64,000 nt of DNA from Phyllobacterium sp. 628 (GTDB lineage Bacteria > Pseudomonadota > Alphaproteobacteria > Rhizobiales > Rhizobiaceae), in NCBI RefSeq assembly GCF_014189505.1, contig NZ_CP050301.1:2611501-2675500 (forward strand), given 5' to 3'. Positions 49,709-63,415 of this stretch are shown here, piece after piece. Under the pieces are notes generated by a model. The model searched no databases, had not been told where the DNA came from, and worked only from the letters and a program-made list of their open reading frames with translations. The position numbers were made by a program, and so were the translations under genes. Position 1 is the first letter of the stretch; each line of letters opens with the position of its first letter.

Positions 49709-50080
49709 TTACTTCGGACGCTTCGCACCGTACTTGGAACGGCGCTGCTTACGATTCTTGACGCCCTGCGTATCGAGAACACCACGAATGATGTGATAAC
49801 GAACGCCCGGCAAATCCTTTACACGGCCGCCGCGGATCATCACGACAGAGTGTTCCTGAAGGTTGTGGCCTTCACCCGGAATGTATCCGATAACTTCGAA
49901 GCCATTCGTCAAACGCACCTTGGCAACCTTACGAAGAGCCGAGTTTGGCTTCTTTGGGGTCGTCGTATAGACGCGAGTGCAAACGCCGCGCTTCTGCGGG
50001 TTTTCCTGCAAGGCAGGAACTTTATTGCGCTTTACCGGCGCAGTGCGCGGCTTGCGGATCAACTGGTTTACGGTAGGCAT
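49709..50080 (-). CDS. rpsL: 30S ribosomal protein S12
   Basis: Decoding-centre protein and streptomycin target. The 123-residue protein starts [20 protein letters not shown]. Both residues whose change gives streptomycin resistance are wild type: Lys43 (in [11 protein letters not shown]) and Lys88 (in GGRVKDLPG). It is complete and heads the str gene run; a promoter and leader hairpin lie upstream. Confidence 0.98.
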   Translation of the reverse strand: MPTVNQLIRKPRTAPVKRNKVPALQENPQKRGVCTRVYTTTPKKPNSALRKVAKVRLTNGFEVIGYIPGEGHNLQEHSVVMIRGGRVKDLPGVRYHIIRGVLDTQGVKNRKQRRSKYGAKRPK

Positions 50081-50113
50081 TCAACCTTCCCTCTTTCACA
50101 AATCTCGTATCTT

Positions 50114-50150
50114 CGCCCGTCAGGGCCGTTTCAGCGCCATGCTCATGCAC
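50114..50150. repeat. Leader element copy 3 (upstream of rpsL, rearranged)
   Basis: CGCCCGTCAGG (50114 to 50124) is identical to a block in the secY leader. It is followed directly by GCCGTTTCAGCGCCATGC and TCATG, a shortened and altered form of the 31-bp block found before secY and rpsE. It lies 34 to 70 bp before the rpsL start. Confidence 0.5.
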
Positions 50151-50155
50151 GAATT

Positions 50156-50189
50156 CGGGCAACTAAACCACCGCGAGGGTGGTTGCCCG
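50156..50189 (-). promoter_or_regulatory. Hairpin in the rpsL leader
   Basis: Outer arms CGGGCAA and TTGCCCG enclose an inner stem CCACC/GGTGG with a GCGAG loop and a CTAAA bulge. It lies 76 to 109 bp before the rpsL start. It may be a leader structure for ribosomal-protein feedback, or a terminator remnant without a T run. Confidence 0.6.
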
Positions 50190-50325
50190 AATAAAAGCAG
50201 AGGAAGCCCTGAGGCCTCATGCGAGCGGCAAATTGCATTTCGTTCGTAAAACGAACCCTGTTTGAGATGAACTCCAGAGCGTGTCGCTCCGAAACGGCCA
50301 ATCTCACATCGGCTCAGATGTGCTG

Positions 50326-50354
50326 CTGATACTTTGTCCCCTGCTCTACGTCAA
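50326..50354 (-). promoter_or_regulatory. Promoter of the str operon
   Basis: On the minus strand, TTGACG (50349 to 50354) and TATCAG (50326 to 50331) are separated by 17 bp. It lies about 250 bp before rpsL, leaving a long structured leader. Confidence 0.6.
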
Positions 50355-50552
50355 GCCTGAAGTCTAAATATTATTAAGGTTTGGAGCGTTTTGGGGCACT
50401 TTGGGGCCTGACTGGAAGATTGTTTCGCGCAATCGGCACGATTTCAAGCAATCTTTCGCATCATGCACAAGGATTTGCACCATTCACAAGACGCCGCCAG
50501 CTGTTTTGGCTAAACTTGAGCCTCAAAACACACAGATTCGGCAATCATTACC

Positions 50553-50834
50553 ATGTCTACACCCCCTGCCGACTCAAAACCGGTCCATCTCGTCGTTGCC
50601 GACGTGTGGAAGAACAAAGACCACGAGCCACGGCAGGTGCATCTGCTCCTTATGAACGATGATGCCGATGGACTGGTCCAGACAGCGCTGCAGATACTGG
50701 CCAATGAGGGTTATGAAGAGGCCGAGCTGCTCGAGATCGGCACCTTGACCGAACAGCCGGAGGAAGAACCGCATCTCTCAGCCTGGAAAACCGCCCTCAC
50801 CGGTCAGGCCGCGCTGATCGAATTCAACGAATAG
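50553..50834 (+). CDS. 93-residue conserved-looking protein of unknown function
   Basis: A small, acidic, soluble protein starting MSTPPADSKPVHLVVADVWK and ending LTGQAALIEFNE. The order suggests a compact beta-alpha-beta fold: strand VHLVVADVW, strand RQVHLLLMND, helix LVQTALQILANEGYEEAEL, then an acidic turn and a final helix. I do not recognise the family. It is the only plus-strand gene within the 32-kb block of translation genes, and it ends 96 bp before convergent rpoC with a shared terminator. Codon use looks like its neighbours. Confidence 0.75.
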   Translation: MSTPPADSKPVHLVVADVWKNKDHEPRQVHLLLMNDDADGLVQTALQILANEGYEEAELLEIGTLTEQPEEEPHLSAWKTALTGQAALIEFNE

Positions 50835-50878
50835 CGCAGCAATCCGCTAATCTGTATTTGTATAAAACATCTGGAAAC

Positions 50879-50908
50879 AAAAAGGCCGCCTCGAAAGGCG
50901 GCCTTTTT
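50879..50908. terminator. Bidirectional terminator between rpoC and the 93-residue gene
   Basis: Perfect 13-bp arms, AAAAAGGCCGCCT and AGGCGGCCTTTTT, with a CGAA loop. T runs exist on both strands, so it can end rpoC transcripts and the plus-strand gene. Confidence 0.92.
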
Positions 50909-50929
50909 CTTGTTCTTTAAGCAACCAGC

Positions 50930-55138
<4,209 letters not shown>

Positions 55139-55246
55139 GCCGTTTCTCCATGGGGCAAAAAAGTGCCCTCTACTTGCGATGGATAGCCGCCGCCGCGGGT
55201 CCATCTAGATCAAATGCCGCTTCCTCAGCGGCCCGAAAAACTGGTT

Positions 55247-55271
55247 GGGTGCGCAGCCAAGCCACGCACCC
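55247..55271 (-). repeat. Hairpin between rpoB and rpoC
   Basis: Perfect 7-bp arms, GGGTGCG and CGCACCC, with an 11-base loop lie just after the rpoB stop. On the minus strand AACCAGTTTTTC follows. It may be a weak terminator or an RNase processing site in the rpoBC transcript. Confidence 0.6.
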
Positions 55272-55279
55272 CGCCCTTT

Positions 55280-58200
55280 TTACTCTGCAGCGTCAGGCAA
55301 GGCCTGCTGCTGTTCCTGGCTACGCGTATCGTCCAGCTCGACATTAAGACCGAGCGAGCGCATTTCCTTGACGAGAACGTTGAAGCTCTCCGGAATACCG
55401 GCCTCGAAAGTATCATCCCCGCGGACGATAGCTTCATAGACCTTGGTACGACCGGCGACGTCATCGGACTTGACCGTAAGCATTTCCTGCAGCGTGTAAG
55501 CCGCACCGTATGCTTCCAGTGCCCAGACCTCCATTTCACCGAAGCGCTGACCGCCGAACTGGGCTTTACCACCCAGAGGTTGCTGCGTAACGAGCGAGTA
55601 TGGTCCGATCGAACGGGCGTGGATCTTGTCGTCAACCAGGTGGTGCAGCTTCAGCATATAGATGTAGCCGACAGTTACCTGACGATCGAAAGTTTCACCC
55701 GTACGTCCGTCATAGAGTGTCGACTGACCGGAAGACTTGAGGCCTGCCTGTTCCAGCATCACGTTGATGTCTGGTTCATGCGCACCATCAAACACCGGCG
55801 TTGCGATCGACACGCCACGCTTCATCTGTTCACCCAGACGAACGATACTCTCGTCGTCATAGTTGCGAACCGGCTCATTGCGGTCGTTGTCAGGGATGAT
55901 CGACTCGATCGTCGCCCGCAACGGCAGAATGTCGCCCTGGCCGCTCTCGGCATACTGTGCCTTGTAGGCTTCGATCAGCTCGCCGATCTTCTTGCCCATT
56001 CCGGCGCATGCCCAGCCCAGATGTGTCTCCAGGATCTGACCAACGTTCATGCGGCTTGGCACGCCAAGCGGATTGAGCACGATGTCAACATGCGTTCCGT
56101 CTTCAAGGAACGGCATGTCTTCAACAGCAGCAATACGCGAGACAACACCCTTGTTGCCGTGACGGCCGGCCATCTTGTCGCCTGGCTGGATCTTGCGCTT
56201 CACAGCAACAAAGACCTTGACCATCTTCATGACGCCCGGAGGCATCTCGTCGCCGCGCTGGACCTTCTCGACCTTGTCCATGAAACGCTGTTCAAGCAGC
56301 TTCTTGGAATCGTCGTACTGGTTGCGCAGAGCTTCGATTTCGCCCTGAAGCTTTTCGTCCTCGACAGCAAACTGCCACCACTGGGAACGCGGGTGTTCAC
56401 CCATGACGTCCTGCGTAACAACAGTGCCCTTCTTGAACGCCTTCGGTCCGGCAACGGCAGGCTTGCCTGTCAAAACGTCGGCCAGACGGCCATAGACGTT
56501 ACGGTCAAGAATAGCCTGTTCGTCGTCACGATCCTTGGCCAAACGCTCGATTTCCTCGCGTTCGATAGCCATGGCACGTTCGTCCTTTTCAACGCCGTGG
56601 CGATTGAAAACGCGAACTTCCACAACCGTACCGTAAGTCCCGGGCGGCATGCGCATCGAGGTGTCACGGACGTCAGAAGCCTTTTCACCAAAGATGGCGC
56701 GCAGAAGCTTCTCTTCCGGCGTCATCGGGCTTTCGCCCTTTGGTGTGATCTTGCCAACCAGAATGTCACCCGGCTGAACTTCGGCACCGATATACACGAT
56801 ACCGGCTTCGTCCAGGTTCTTCAGGGCTTCTTCCGAAACGTTCGGAATATCGCGCGTGATTTCTTCCGGTCCAAGCTTCGTATCGCGAGCCATGACTTCG
56901 AACTCCTCGATGTGGATCGAGGTGAAGACGTCATCCGAAACGATCTTTTCAGACAGAAGGATGGAATCTTCGTAGTTGTAGCCATTCCAAGGCATGAACG
57001 CGACGAGCACGTTGCGGCCCAGAGCCAAATCGCCCAGATCCGTCGAAGGACCGTCGGCAATGATGTCACCCTTTTCAATCTTGTCGCCAACCCGAACGAG
57101 CGGACGCTGATTGATGCAGGTGTTCTGGTTCGAACGCTGGAACTTCATCAGGCGGTAGATATCGACGCCGGACTTGCCGGGTACGAGATCTTCCGTTGCA
57201 CGGATAACGATACGTGTCGCATCCACCTGATCGACGATACCTGTACGGCGTGCACCGATAGCGGCGCCCGAGTCACGGGCAACGATCGGCTCCATGCCGG
57301 TACCAACGAACGGCGCTTCTGCACGAACCAGAGGAACGGCCTGACGCTGCATGTTCGAGCCCATCAGAGCGCGGTTGGCGTCGTCGTTTTCCAGGAACGG
57401 AATAAGCGCTGCGGCAACCGATACGAGCTGCTTCGGCGAAACGTCCATAAGATCCACGTTTTCACGCGGTGCCATCAAAACTTCACCCGCATGGCGGCAA
57501 ACAACGAATTCGTCGGTGAAAGCACCGGAAGCGTCGAGTTCCACATTGGCCTGCGCCACGTGATACTTGGCTTCTTCCATTGCCGACAGATAGACGACGT
57601 CGTCTGTTACCTTGCCATCGATGATCCGGCGGTACGGGCTTTCGATAAAGCCGTACTTGTTGACCCGGGCAAAGGTAGCTAGTGAGTTGATCAGACCGAT
57701 GTTCGGGCCTTCCGGCGTTTCAATCGGGCAGATACGGCCGTAATGGGTCGGATGCACGTCGCGGACTTCGAAGCCAGCGCGCTCGCGGGTCAGACCACCG
57801 GGTCCAAGAGCCGAAAGGCGGCGCTTGTGGGTGATTTCCGAAAGCGGGTTGGTCTGATCCATGAACTGCGACAGCTGAGAGGAACCGAAGAATTCGCGAA
57901 CTGCGGCAGCTGCCGGCTTCGCGTTGATCAGGTCCTGCGGCATCACAGTATCAATTTCGATGGACGACATGCGTTCCTTGATGGCGCGCTCCATGCGGAG
58001 CAGACCAACACGGTACTGGTTTTCCATCAATTCGCCGACCGAACGTACACGGCGGTTGCCGAGATTGTCGATGTCGTCGATTTCGCCGCGGCCATCGCGC
58101 AGATCAACCAGCATCTTGACCACTGCAAGGATGTCTTCCTTGCGCAGGATGCGGACAGTGTCCTCCGCATTCAGGTCCAGACGCATGTTCATCTTTACAC

Positions 58201-59434
58201 GGCCAACAGCCGACAGATCATAGCGTTCGCTGTCGAAGAACAGCGACTTGAACATGGCTTCCGCCGAGTCGATTGTGGGTGGTTCACCCGGACGCATGAC
58301 GCGGTAAATGTCGAACAAGGCATCCTGACGGCCCTCATTCTTGTCCACTGCGAGCGTATTGCGGATGTACGGTCCGATATTGACATGATCGATATCAAGA
58401 ACGTTGATCTCGGTCACACCGGTATCGAGCAGAACCTTGAGTGTCTTCTCGTCCAGCTCATCGCCAGCTTCGAGATAGACTTCACCGGTTTCCATGTTGA
58501 CGATGTCTTCGGCCAGATACATGCCGAACAGGTCGTCTTCCGTCGCTTTGATGAACTTCAGACCCTTTTCAGCAAGCTGCTTGGCAGCGCGTGCTGTCAG
58601 CTTCTTGCCGGATTCGAGAATGACCTCACCGGTATCGGCATCGATAACGTCTGTCGTAGCCTTGAAACCACGGAAACGATCCACGGAGAAAGGAATACGC
58701 CATGTATCGCCGTCACGGCTGAACATCAGCGAGTTGTAGAATGTCGACAGGATTTCTTCGCTGTCCATGCCCAGCGCCATCAACAGCGATGTCGCAGGAA
58801 TCTTGCGGCGGCGATCAATACGCGCATAGACCACGTCCTTGGCATCGAATTCGATGTCAAGCCATGAGCCGCGGTAAGGAATGACGCGTGCAGCAAACAG
58901 AAGCTTGCCGGACGAATGGGTTTTGCCCTTGTCGTGATCGAAGAAAACGCCCGGCGAACGGTGCATCTGCGAAACGATAACGCGCTCGGTACCATTGACA
59001 ATGAACGTGCCGTTGTCGGTCATGAGCGGCATATCGCCCATGTAAACGTCCTGTTCCTTGATGTCCTTGATCGACTTTGCGCCCGTATCCTCGTCAATAT
59101 CGAACACGATCAGACGCAGTGTGACTTTCAGCGGTGCAGCATAGGTCAGATCGCGCTGACGGCATTCGTCAACGTCGAATTTAGGAGCTTCGAACTCATA
59201 CTTGACGAATTCAAGCATGGAAGCACCGGAGAAATCCTGGATCGGGAATACAGACTTGAATACAGCCTGCAGACCTTCATCAAGACGCCCGCCTTTCGGT
59301 TCTTCAACCATGAGGAACTGATCGTAGGAAGCCTTTTGAACCTCGATAAGGTTCGGCATCTCTGCGACTTCAGGGATCTTACCGAAAAACTTGCGTACGC
59401 GCCTACGACCGTTAAAAGTATGGGTCTGAGCCAT
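55280..59434 (-). CDS. rpoB: RNA polymerase subunit beta
   Basis: Catalytic RNA polymerase subunit. The 1,384-residue protein starts [20 protein letters not shown] and has the protrusion and lobe domains, the rifampicin pocket ([20 protein letters not shown], then [10 protein letters not shown]), which is wild type at the main resistance positions, and the C-terminal clamp segment [20 protein letters not shown]. It is complete. A 189-bp structured gap separates it from rplL. Confidence 0.98.
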   Translation of the reverse strand: MAQTHTFNGRRRVRKFFGKIPEVAEMPNLIEVQKASYDQFLMVEEPKGGRLDEGLQAVFKSVFPIQDFSGASMLEFVKYEFEAPKFDVDECRQRDLTYAAPLKVTLRLIVFDIDEDTGAKSIKDIKEQDVYMGDMPLMTDNGTFIVNGTERVIVSQMHRSPGVFFDHDKGKTHSSGKLLFAARVIPYRGSWLDIEFDAKDVVYARIDRRRKIPATSLLMALGMDSEEILSTFYNSLMFSRDGDTWRIPFSVDRFRGFKATTDVIDADTGEVILESGKKLTARAAKQLAEKGLKFIKATEDDLFGMYLAEDIVNMETGEVYLEAGDELDEKTLKVLLDTGVTEINVLDIDHVNIGPYIRNTLAVDKNEGRQDALFDIYRVMRPGEPPTIDSAEAMFKSLFFDSERYDLSAVGRVKMNMRLDLNAEDTVRILRKEDILAVVKMLVDLRDGRGEIDDIDNLGNRRVRSVGELMENQYRVGLLRMERAIKERMSSIEIDTVMPQDLINAKPAAAAVREFFGSSQLSQFMDQTNPLSEITHKRRLSALGPGGLTRERAGFEVRDVHPTHYGRICPIETPEGPNIGLINSLATFARVNKYGFIESPYRRIIDGKVTDDVVYLSAMEEAKYHVAQANVELDASGAFTDEFVVCRHAGEVLMAPRENVDLMDVSPKQLVSVAAALIPFLENDDANRALMGSNMQRQAVPLVRAEAPFVGTGMEPIVARDSGAAIGARRTGIVDQVDATRIVIRATEDLVPGKSGVDIYRLMKFQRSNQNTCINQRPLVRVGDKIEKGDIIADGPSTDLGDLALGRNVLVAFMPWNGYNYEDSILLSEKIVSDDVFTSIHIEEFEVMARDTKLGPEEITRDIPNVSEEALKNLDEAGIVYIGAEVQPGDILVGKITPKGESPMTPEEKLLRAIFGEKASDVRDTSMRMPPGTYGTVVEVRVFNRHGVEKDERAMAIEREEIERLAKDRDDEQAILDRNVYGRLADVLTGKPAVAGPKAFKKGTVVTQDVMGEHPRSQWWQFAVEDEKLQGEIEALRNQYDDSKKLLEQRFMDKVEKVQRGDEMPPGVMKMVKVFVAVKRKIQPGDKMAGRHGNKGVVSRIAAVEDMPFLEDGTHVDIVLNPLGVPSRMNVGQILETHLGWACAGMGKKIGELIEAYKAQYAESGQGDILPLRATIESIIPDNDRNEPVRNYDDESIVRLGEQMKRGVSIATPVFDGAHEPDINVMLEQAGLKSSGQSTLYDGRTGETFDRQVTVGYIYMLKLHHLVDDKIHARSIGPYSLVTQQPLGGKAQFGGQRFGEMEVWALEAYGAAYTLQEMLTVKSDDVAGRTKVYEAIVRGDDTFEAGIPESFNVLVKEMRSLGLNVELDDTRSQEQQQALPDAAE

Positions 59435-59623
59435 CGTCGCTCCTCGTCTTTGCGCCAGCGAAAACTGGCATGTTTCTTAAAACCGCTTTTGCGGCCCCGT
59501 GAACGGGACAAAACCCGTTTCCTGAAAGCACCAAAATTGCCGTCAGGAAAAGGGTTCAGTACCGGGTTGCCCCGAGGGGCAGATTGGCGGACAGAACAAG
59601 TGCCCTGCCCGCCAAAACGCTAA

Positions 59624-60002
59624 TTACTTCAGTTCAACCTTGGCGCCAGCTGCTTCGAGCTGTGCCTTGATCTTGTCAGCATCAACCTTGGTTGCTGCTT
59701 CCTTGACTGCCTTAGGAGCGGCTTCAACGAGATCCTTGGCTTCCTTGAGGCCGAGACCGGTGATTGCACGCACTTCCTTGATCACGTTGATCTTGTTAGC
59801 GCCGGCTTCGGTCAGGATAACGTCGAATTCGGTCTTTTCTTCTACAACAGCAGCAGCTGCACCGCCGCCAGCAGCGGCAGCAGCAGCAACAGGAGCAGCA
59901 GCAGAAACCCCCCCACTTTTCTTCCAGAAGCTTGGAAAGTTCAGCTGCTTCCAGAACTGTCAGGTTGGACAGGTCGTCTACGATCTTTGCAAGATCAGTC
60001 AT
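59624..60002 (-). CDS. rplL: 50S ribosomal protein L7/L12 (single-base frameshift, probable sequence error)
   Basis: Stalk protein that recruits translation GTPases. The gene starts normally ([20 protein letters not shown], then [11 protein letters not shown]) but leaves frame at a run of seven G (C on the plus strand, 59908 to 59914). With six, the frame continues as [14 protein letters not shown] and ends with the normal C-terminal domain ([32 protein letters not shown]) and KVELK, 125 residues in total. The homopolymer and the essential function make a sequencing error likely. As given, the frame ends at 59796 as a wrong 68-residue protein. Confidence 0.94.
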
Positions 60003-60049
60003 TTTGGTATTCCTTTACAAGGTTCGATATATTGACAGCGAGAACGGCC

Positions 60050-60568
60050 TTATGCCGCTTCGTCCTTCCGGGCATAGGCGCCAAAAACGCGAGCAAGCTG
60101 ACCTGCCGGTGCGTTTACGATCTGAGCGATGCGCGTTGCTGGTGTCTGGATCATACCAACCAGCTTTGCACGCAACTCGTCGAGCGATGGGAGTACGGCA
60201 AGAGCCTTTACGCCATCAGCATTGAGAGTTGTTGCTCCCATCGAGCCACCGAGGATGACGAGCTTGTCGTTACCCTTGGCAAATTCGACGGCGATCTTTG
60301 GTGCCGTAATCGGATCATTCGAATAGGCAACAAGTGTCTGGCCTGTGAACAGGTCAGAGATGCCTTCCGATTCCGTGCCCTGAAGAGCGATCTTGGCAAG
60401 GCGGTTCTTCGCGACTTTAACGGTGCCACCTGCATCACGCATCTTGGAGCGAAGATCGCTCAGCTGCGCAACGGTGAGACCGGTATAGTGGGCCACGACA
60501 ACTGAACCAGAGTCAGTAAAGACCCCATTCAGCCACGCGACAAATTCGCGCTTTTCCGCTTTTTCCAC
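60050..60568 (-). CDS. rplJ: 50S ribosomal protein L10
   Basis: Anchors the L7/L12 stalk and, with it, represses its own mRNA. The 172-residue protein begins at a GTG ([20 protein letters not shown] follows) with GGAGAGA 4 to 10 bases upstream. It contains [20 protein letters not shown] and [13 protein letters not shown]. It is complete, after a 349-bp leader and 47 bp before rplL. Confidence 0.97.
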   Translation of the reverse strand: MEKAEKREFVAWLNGVFTDSGSVVVAHYTGLTVAQLSDLRSKMRDAGGTVKVAKNRLAKIALQGTESEGISDLFTGQTLVAYSNDPITAPKIAVEFAKGNDKLVILGGSMGATTLNADGVKALAVLPSLDELRAKLVGMIQTPATRIAQIVNAPAGQLARVFGAYARKDEAA

Positions 60569-60917
60569 TGTCTCTCTCCATTTGACAGAAACGCACGATG
60601 CGCTCCTGCCGGGTTGCCTTTTGTTGCAAGACTTCAGTCCGAAAACTAAAAATCAAACAACACTTGAGGATCCTGTCCCCCCTGCTTCGCCGGAAATCCG
60701 GCTGCAAGCGAAAGGCAACTACGGTTCGAACCTTGTCTCGATGGATAGTTCCATCCTAACAAAGCTGTTCCACGTCTCATGCAGGCTCATAACAATTAAG
60801 GCGAGCCACCTGCAATCTCGGACAGGATAACCGGACTTTCATCCGGTTATCCAGGCCCCGAAAGGCCTGGAATTCTTTAGAACTCAAACGGTTAAGCCTG
60901 AGTATTCACATCAGCTG
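60569..60917 (-). promoter_or_regulatory. rplJ leader, probable L10-L12 control region
   Basis: This 349-bp gap between rplA and rplJ is the usual place of the L10 leader, an RNA that binds L10(L12)4. On the minus strand it begins with two tandem hairpins: CCAGGCC/GGCCTGG (60851 to 60870) and GGATAACCGGA/TCCGGTTATCC (60825 to 60852), which share two bases and are therefore mutually exclusive at their ends. A promoter for rplJL-rpoBC may also lie here. I could not draw the kink-turn by eye. Confidence 0.6.
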
Positions 60918-61616
60918 TTACGCAGGGCGTACAGTTGACGGATCAACCTTGACGCCAACGCCCATCGTCGAAGAAATCGCGACGCGCTTGACATATTCAC
61001 CCTTGGCGCCAGCTGGCTTTGCCTTGGTGACGGCATCGGTGAATGCCTTGATGTTTTCTTCCAGCGCCTTGACATCAAACGATGCCTTGCCGACGCCAGC
61101 GTGAACAATACCGGCCTTCTCGACGCGGAACTCAACGGCACCGCCCTTGGAAGCCTTGACAGCTGCAGTAACGTCAGTCGTTACGGTACCGACCTTCGGG
61201 TTTGGCATCATGCCGCGCGGGCCGAGTACCTTGCCGAGACGGCCAACGAGCGGCATCATGTCCGGTGTCGCAATGCAGCGATCGAAATCGATCTTGCCGC
61301 CATTGACGATCTCGAACAGATCTTCCGCACCAACGATATCCGCACCGGCCTTCTTGGCTTCTTCAGCCTTGTCGCCGCGAGCGAAAACAGCAACGCGAAC
61401 CGTACGGCCTGTGCCGTTCGGCAGGTTGACAACGCCGCGAACCATCTGGTCCGCATGGCGGGGATCAACACCGAGGTTCATCGATACTTCGATTGTCTCG
61501 TCGAACTTGGCAATGGCACGCTCCTTGACCATGGCAACAGCCGCAGTCAGATCATAGAGCTTGTCACGATCAACGCCTTCACGAACCTTGACTACACGCT
61601 TTGATAGTTTTGCCAT
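60918..61616 (-). CDS. rplA: 50S ribosomal protein L1
   Basis: L1-stalk protein that helps E-site tRNA leave; in many bacteria also the repressor of the rplKA mRNA. The 232-residue protein starts [20 protein letters not shown] and has the signature [20 protein letters not shown] and [20 protein letters not shown]. It is complete, 4 bp after rplK. Confidence 0.98.
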   Translation of the reverse strand: MAKLSKRVVKVREGVDRDKLYDLTAAVAMVKERAIAKFDETIEVSMNLGVDPRHADQMVRGVVNLPNGTGRTVRVAVFARGDKAEEAKKAGADIVGAEDLFEIVNGGKIDFDRCIATPDMMPLVGRLGKVLGPRGMMPNPKVGTVTTDVTAAVKASKGGAVEFRVEKAGIVHAGVGKASFDVKALEENIKAFTDAVTKAKPAGAKGEYVKRVAISSTMGVGVKVDPSTVRPA

Positions 61617-61620
61617 CGTC

Positions 61621-62049
61621 TCAGCCCACCACTTCCAGGCCCATAGAACGGGCAGAACCTTCGATCATGCGCATAGCGGATTCAACATCCGCAGCATTCA
61701 GATCTTTCATCTTTGCTTCAGCGATTTCGCGGACCTTGTCGCGCGAGATCTTGCCAGCAACAACCTTGCCTGGCTCTTTCGAACCGGACTTCAGGTTTGC
61801 AGCCTTCTTGAGAAAATAAGACACCGGAGGCGTCTTCATCACAAAAGTGAAGGACTTGTCCTGATAGTATGTGATCACGACTGGAATGGGCGAACCCTTT
61901 TCCAGTTCCTGCGTAGCCGCATTGAAGGCCTTGCAGAATTCCATGATGTTGATGCCGCGCTGACCAAGTGCCGGTCCGATCGGCGGGGACGGTGTTGCCG
62001 ATCCTGCCGAAACCTGCAGCTTGAGCTGGCCTGCAATTTTCTTAGCCAT
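61621..62049 (-). CDS. rplK: 50S ribosomal protein L11
   Basis: GTPase-centre protein and thiostrepton target, also needed for RelA activation. The 142-residue protein starts [20 protein letters not shown], has the Pro-rich [20 protein letters not shown] and the signature [21 protein letters not shown] tail (here [20 protein letters not shown]). It is complete. A GC hairpin (62163 to 62181) lies upstream in the 138-bp gap to nusG. Confidence 0.98.
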   Translation of the reverse strand: MAKKIAGQLKLQVSAGSATPSPPIGPALGQRGINIMEFCKAFNAATQELEKGSPIPVVITYYQDKSFTFVMKTPPVSYFLKKAANLKSGSKEPGKVVAGKISRDKVREIAEAKMKDLNAADVESAMRMIEGSARSMGLEVVG

Positions 62050-62162
62050 AACTTCTCTGCCTTATCATTATGCCGGAAAACCGGCGGTTGCAGTTCGGTG
62101 GTACGGATTGAAGACCCGGCTAAAGGTCACCTCACCTCCCACCATTCGTCGCAGACGCGACA

Positions 62163-62181
62163 GGCCGCCCGGTGGGCGGCC
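62163..62181 (-). repeat. GC-rich hairpin between nusG and rplK
   Basis: Perfect 8-bp arms, GGCCGCCC and GGGCGGCC, with a 3-base loop, 6 bp after the nusG stop. No T run follows. It lies where an rplK leader or L1-binding site is expected. Confidence 0.65.
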
Positions 62182-62187
62182 GCTTGG

Positions 62188-62718
62188 TCAGACCTTTTCG
62201 ACCTGACCAAATTCCAGATCGACCGGGGTAGCACGGCCGAAAATCGAAACTTCCACCTTGAGGCGCGAACGCTCCTCGTCAACTTCCTGAACGATACCGT
62301 TGAACGAAGCGAACGGACCGTCGGCAACGCGAACACTTTCGCCGATCTCGAATGAGATCGAAGCCTTCGGACGCTCGACACCTTCCTGAACCTGCATCAG
62401 GATCCGGTCGGCTTCCTTGTCGGAAATCGCCACCGGCTTGTTGTCGGAACCAAGGAAGCCCGTCACTTTCGGCGTGTTCTTGATCAGATGATACGCATCA
62501 TCCGTCAGATCGGCACGAACCAGAACGTAACCCGGGAAGAACTTGCGCTCAGCATCAACCTTGCGGCCGCGGCGCACTTCAACCACCTTTTCGGTCGGAA
62601 CGAGGATTTTCTCGAAAAGATGCGACAGACCCTTCTGTCGTGCCTTCTCTTCAATCGACTCAGCAACCTTCTTCTCAAAGTTCGAATAGGCGTGAACAAT
62701 ATACCAGCGCGCGGTCAT
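62188..62718 (-). CDS. nusG: Transcription elongation and antitermination factor NusG
   Basis: Binds RNA polymerase and links it to Rho or to ribosomal S10. The 176-residue protein has the NGN domain (RWYIVHAYSNFEKKVAESIE, FFPGYVLVRADLTDDAYHLI) and the C-terminal KOW domain (VRVADGPFASFNGIVQEVDE, ending DLEFGQVEKV). It is complete, 23 bp after secE. Confidence 0.98.
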   Translation of the reverse strand: MTARWYIVHAYSNFEKKVAESIEEKARQKGLSHLFEKILVPTEKVVEVRRGRKVDAERKFFPGYVLVRADLTDDAYHLIKNTPKVTGFLGSDNKPVAISDKEADRILMQVQEGVERPKASISFEIGESVRVADGPFASFNGIVQEVDEERSRLKVEVSIFGRATPVDLEFGQVEKV

Positions 62719-62741
62719 TCAAATTTCCTTGTCAGCCTGCG

Positions 62742-62941
62742 TTAACGACCAAGACCGAGAACGAGATCGATCCCATAGGCCATCAACTGATCAGCCGCGA
62801 AAAAGAAAATCGCAGCAAAAAACGCCATAACCATCACCATAGCGGTGGAAATAAGCGTTTCACGGCGTGAAGGCCAGGTGACCTTTGCCGTTTCCGCGCG
62901 CACTTGCTGAAAAAAGTTATCGGATTCGTTTTGGATGCCAT
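62742..62941 (-). CDS. secE: Preprotein translocase subunit SecE (single-base frameshift, probable sequence error)
   Basis: Small essential subunit of the Sec channel. The frame starts at 62941 with MASKTNPITF, then breaks at a T run (six A on the plus strand, 62910 to 62915). Adding one T restores QQVRAETAKVTWPSRRETLI, one membrane helix (MVMVMAFFAAIFFFAADQLM) and the end GIDLVLGLGR, a typical 66-residue SecE. No other start gives this frame a normal N-terminus. The position before nusG and after tRNA-Trp confirms the gene. A homopolymer error is the simplest explanation. Confidence 0.92.
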
Positions 62942-63167
62942 TTACCGCTCGTGCGTGTCATGTTGCTGTAAACATTACGTATTAAAGTACAAATAACACG
63001 CTTTGTTCACACCATTACGGCCCGTAAAGCTGATCGTTCAGCTCCACGCACCGCGTGTCTGTTGATGTTACATAGAACCGATTCCGGTAAAACACAAGTC
63101 CCCGGCTTCGTTTCTTTCCAAACATCTGTCAGCACACCATCCAATCGTGTGCGGGCAGACTATGTGT

Positions 63168-63243
<76 letters not shown>

Positions 63244-63415
63244 ACAGTCGGGCGGTACATTCCACAAAGCGCAACGCTTTTCAAGTCCCTATTCCTGCTG
63301 TCTCACCGTTTACAGCAAATTTGCGAAGCTGGCACGTTAAATCTGGCTCTTCTTGTATCTGCCCAAAGCAGGGAGCAGGTTTTCAGGCGGTGCGCCGACT
63401 ACAATTATCGCAGAA

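Larger units (their letters stand above)
50081..50552. other. Leader and promoter region of the str operon
   Basis: This 472-bp region between rpsL and the divergent 93-residue gene contains no gene I can support. It holds a repeated element (50114 to 50150), a branched hairpin (50156 to 50189), a small hairpin GTTCGT-AAA-ACGAAC (50242 to 50256), and a minus-strand promoter (50326 to 50354). The part from about 50360 to 50550 should contain the plus-strand promoter, but I see no strong boxes. Confidence 0.6.

Noticed and set aside
55214..57682. 822-codon open frame on the plus strand
   Set aside because: It lies wholly antisense to rpoB and has no recognisable domain. Long antisense frames are common in GC-rich genes with biased codons.
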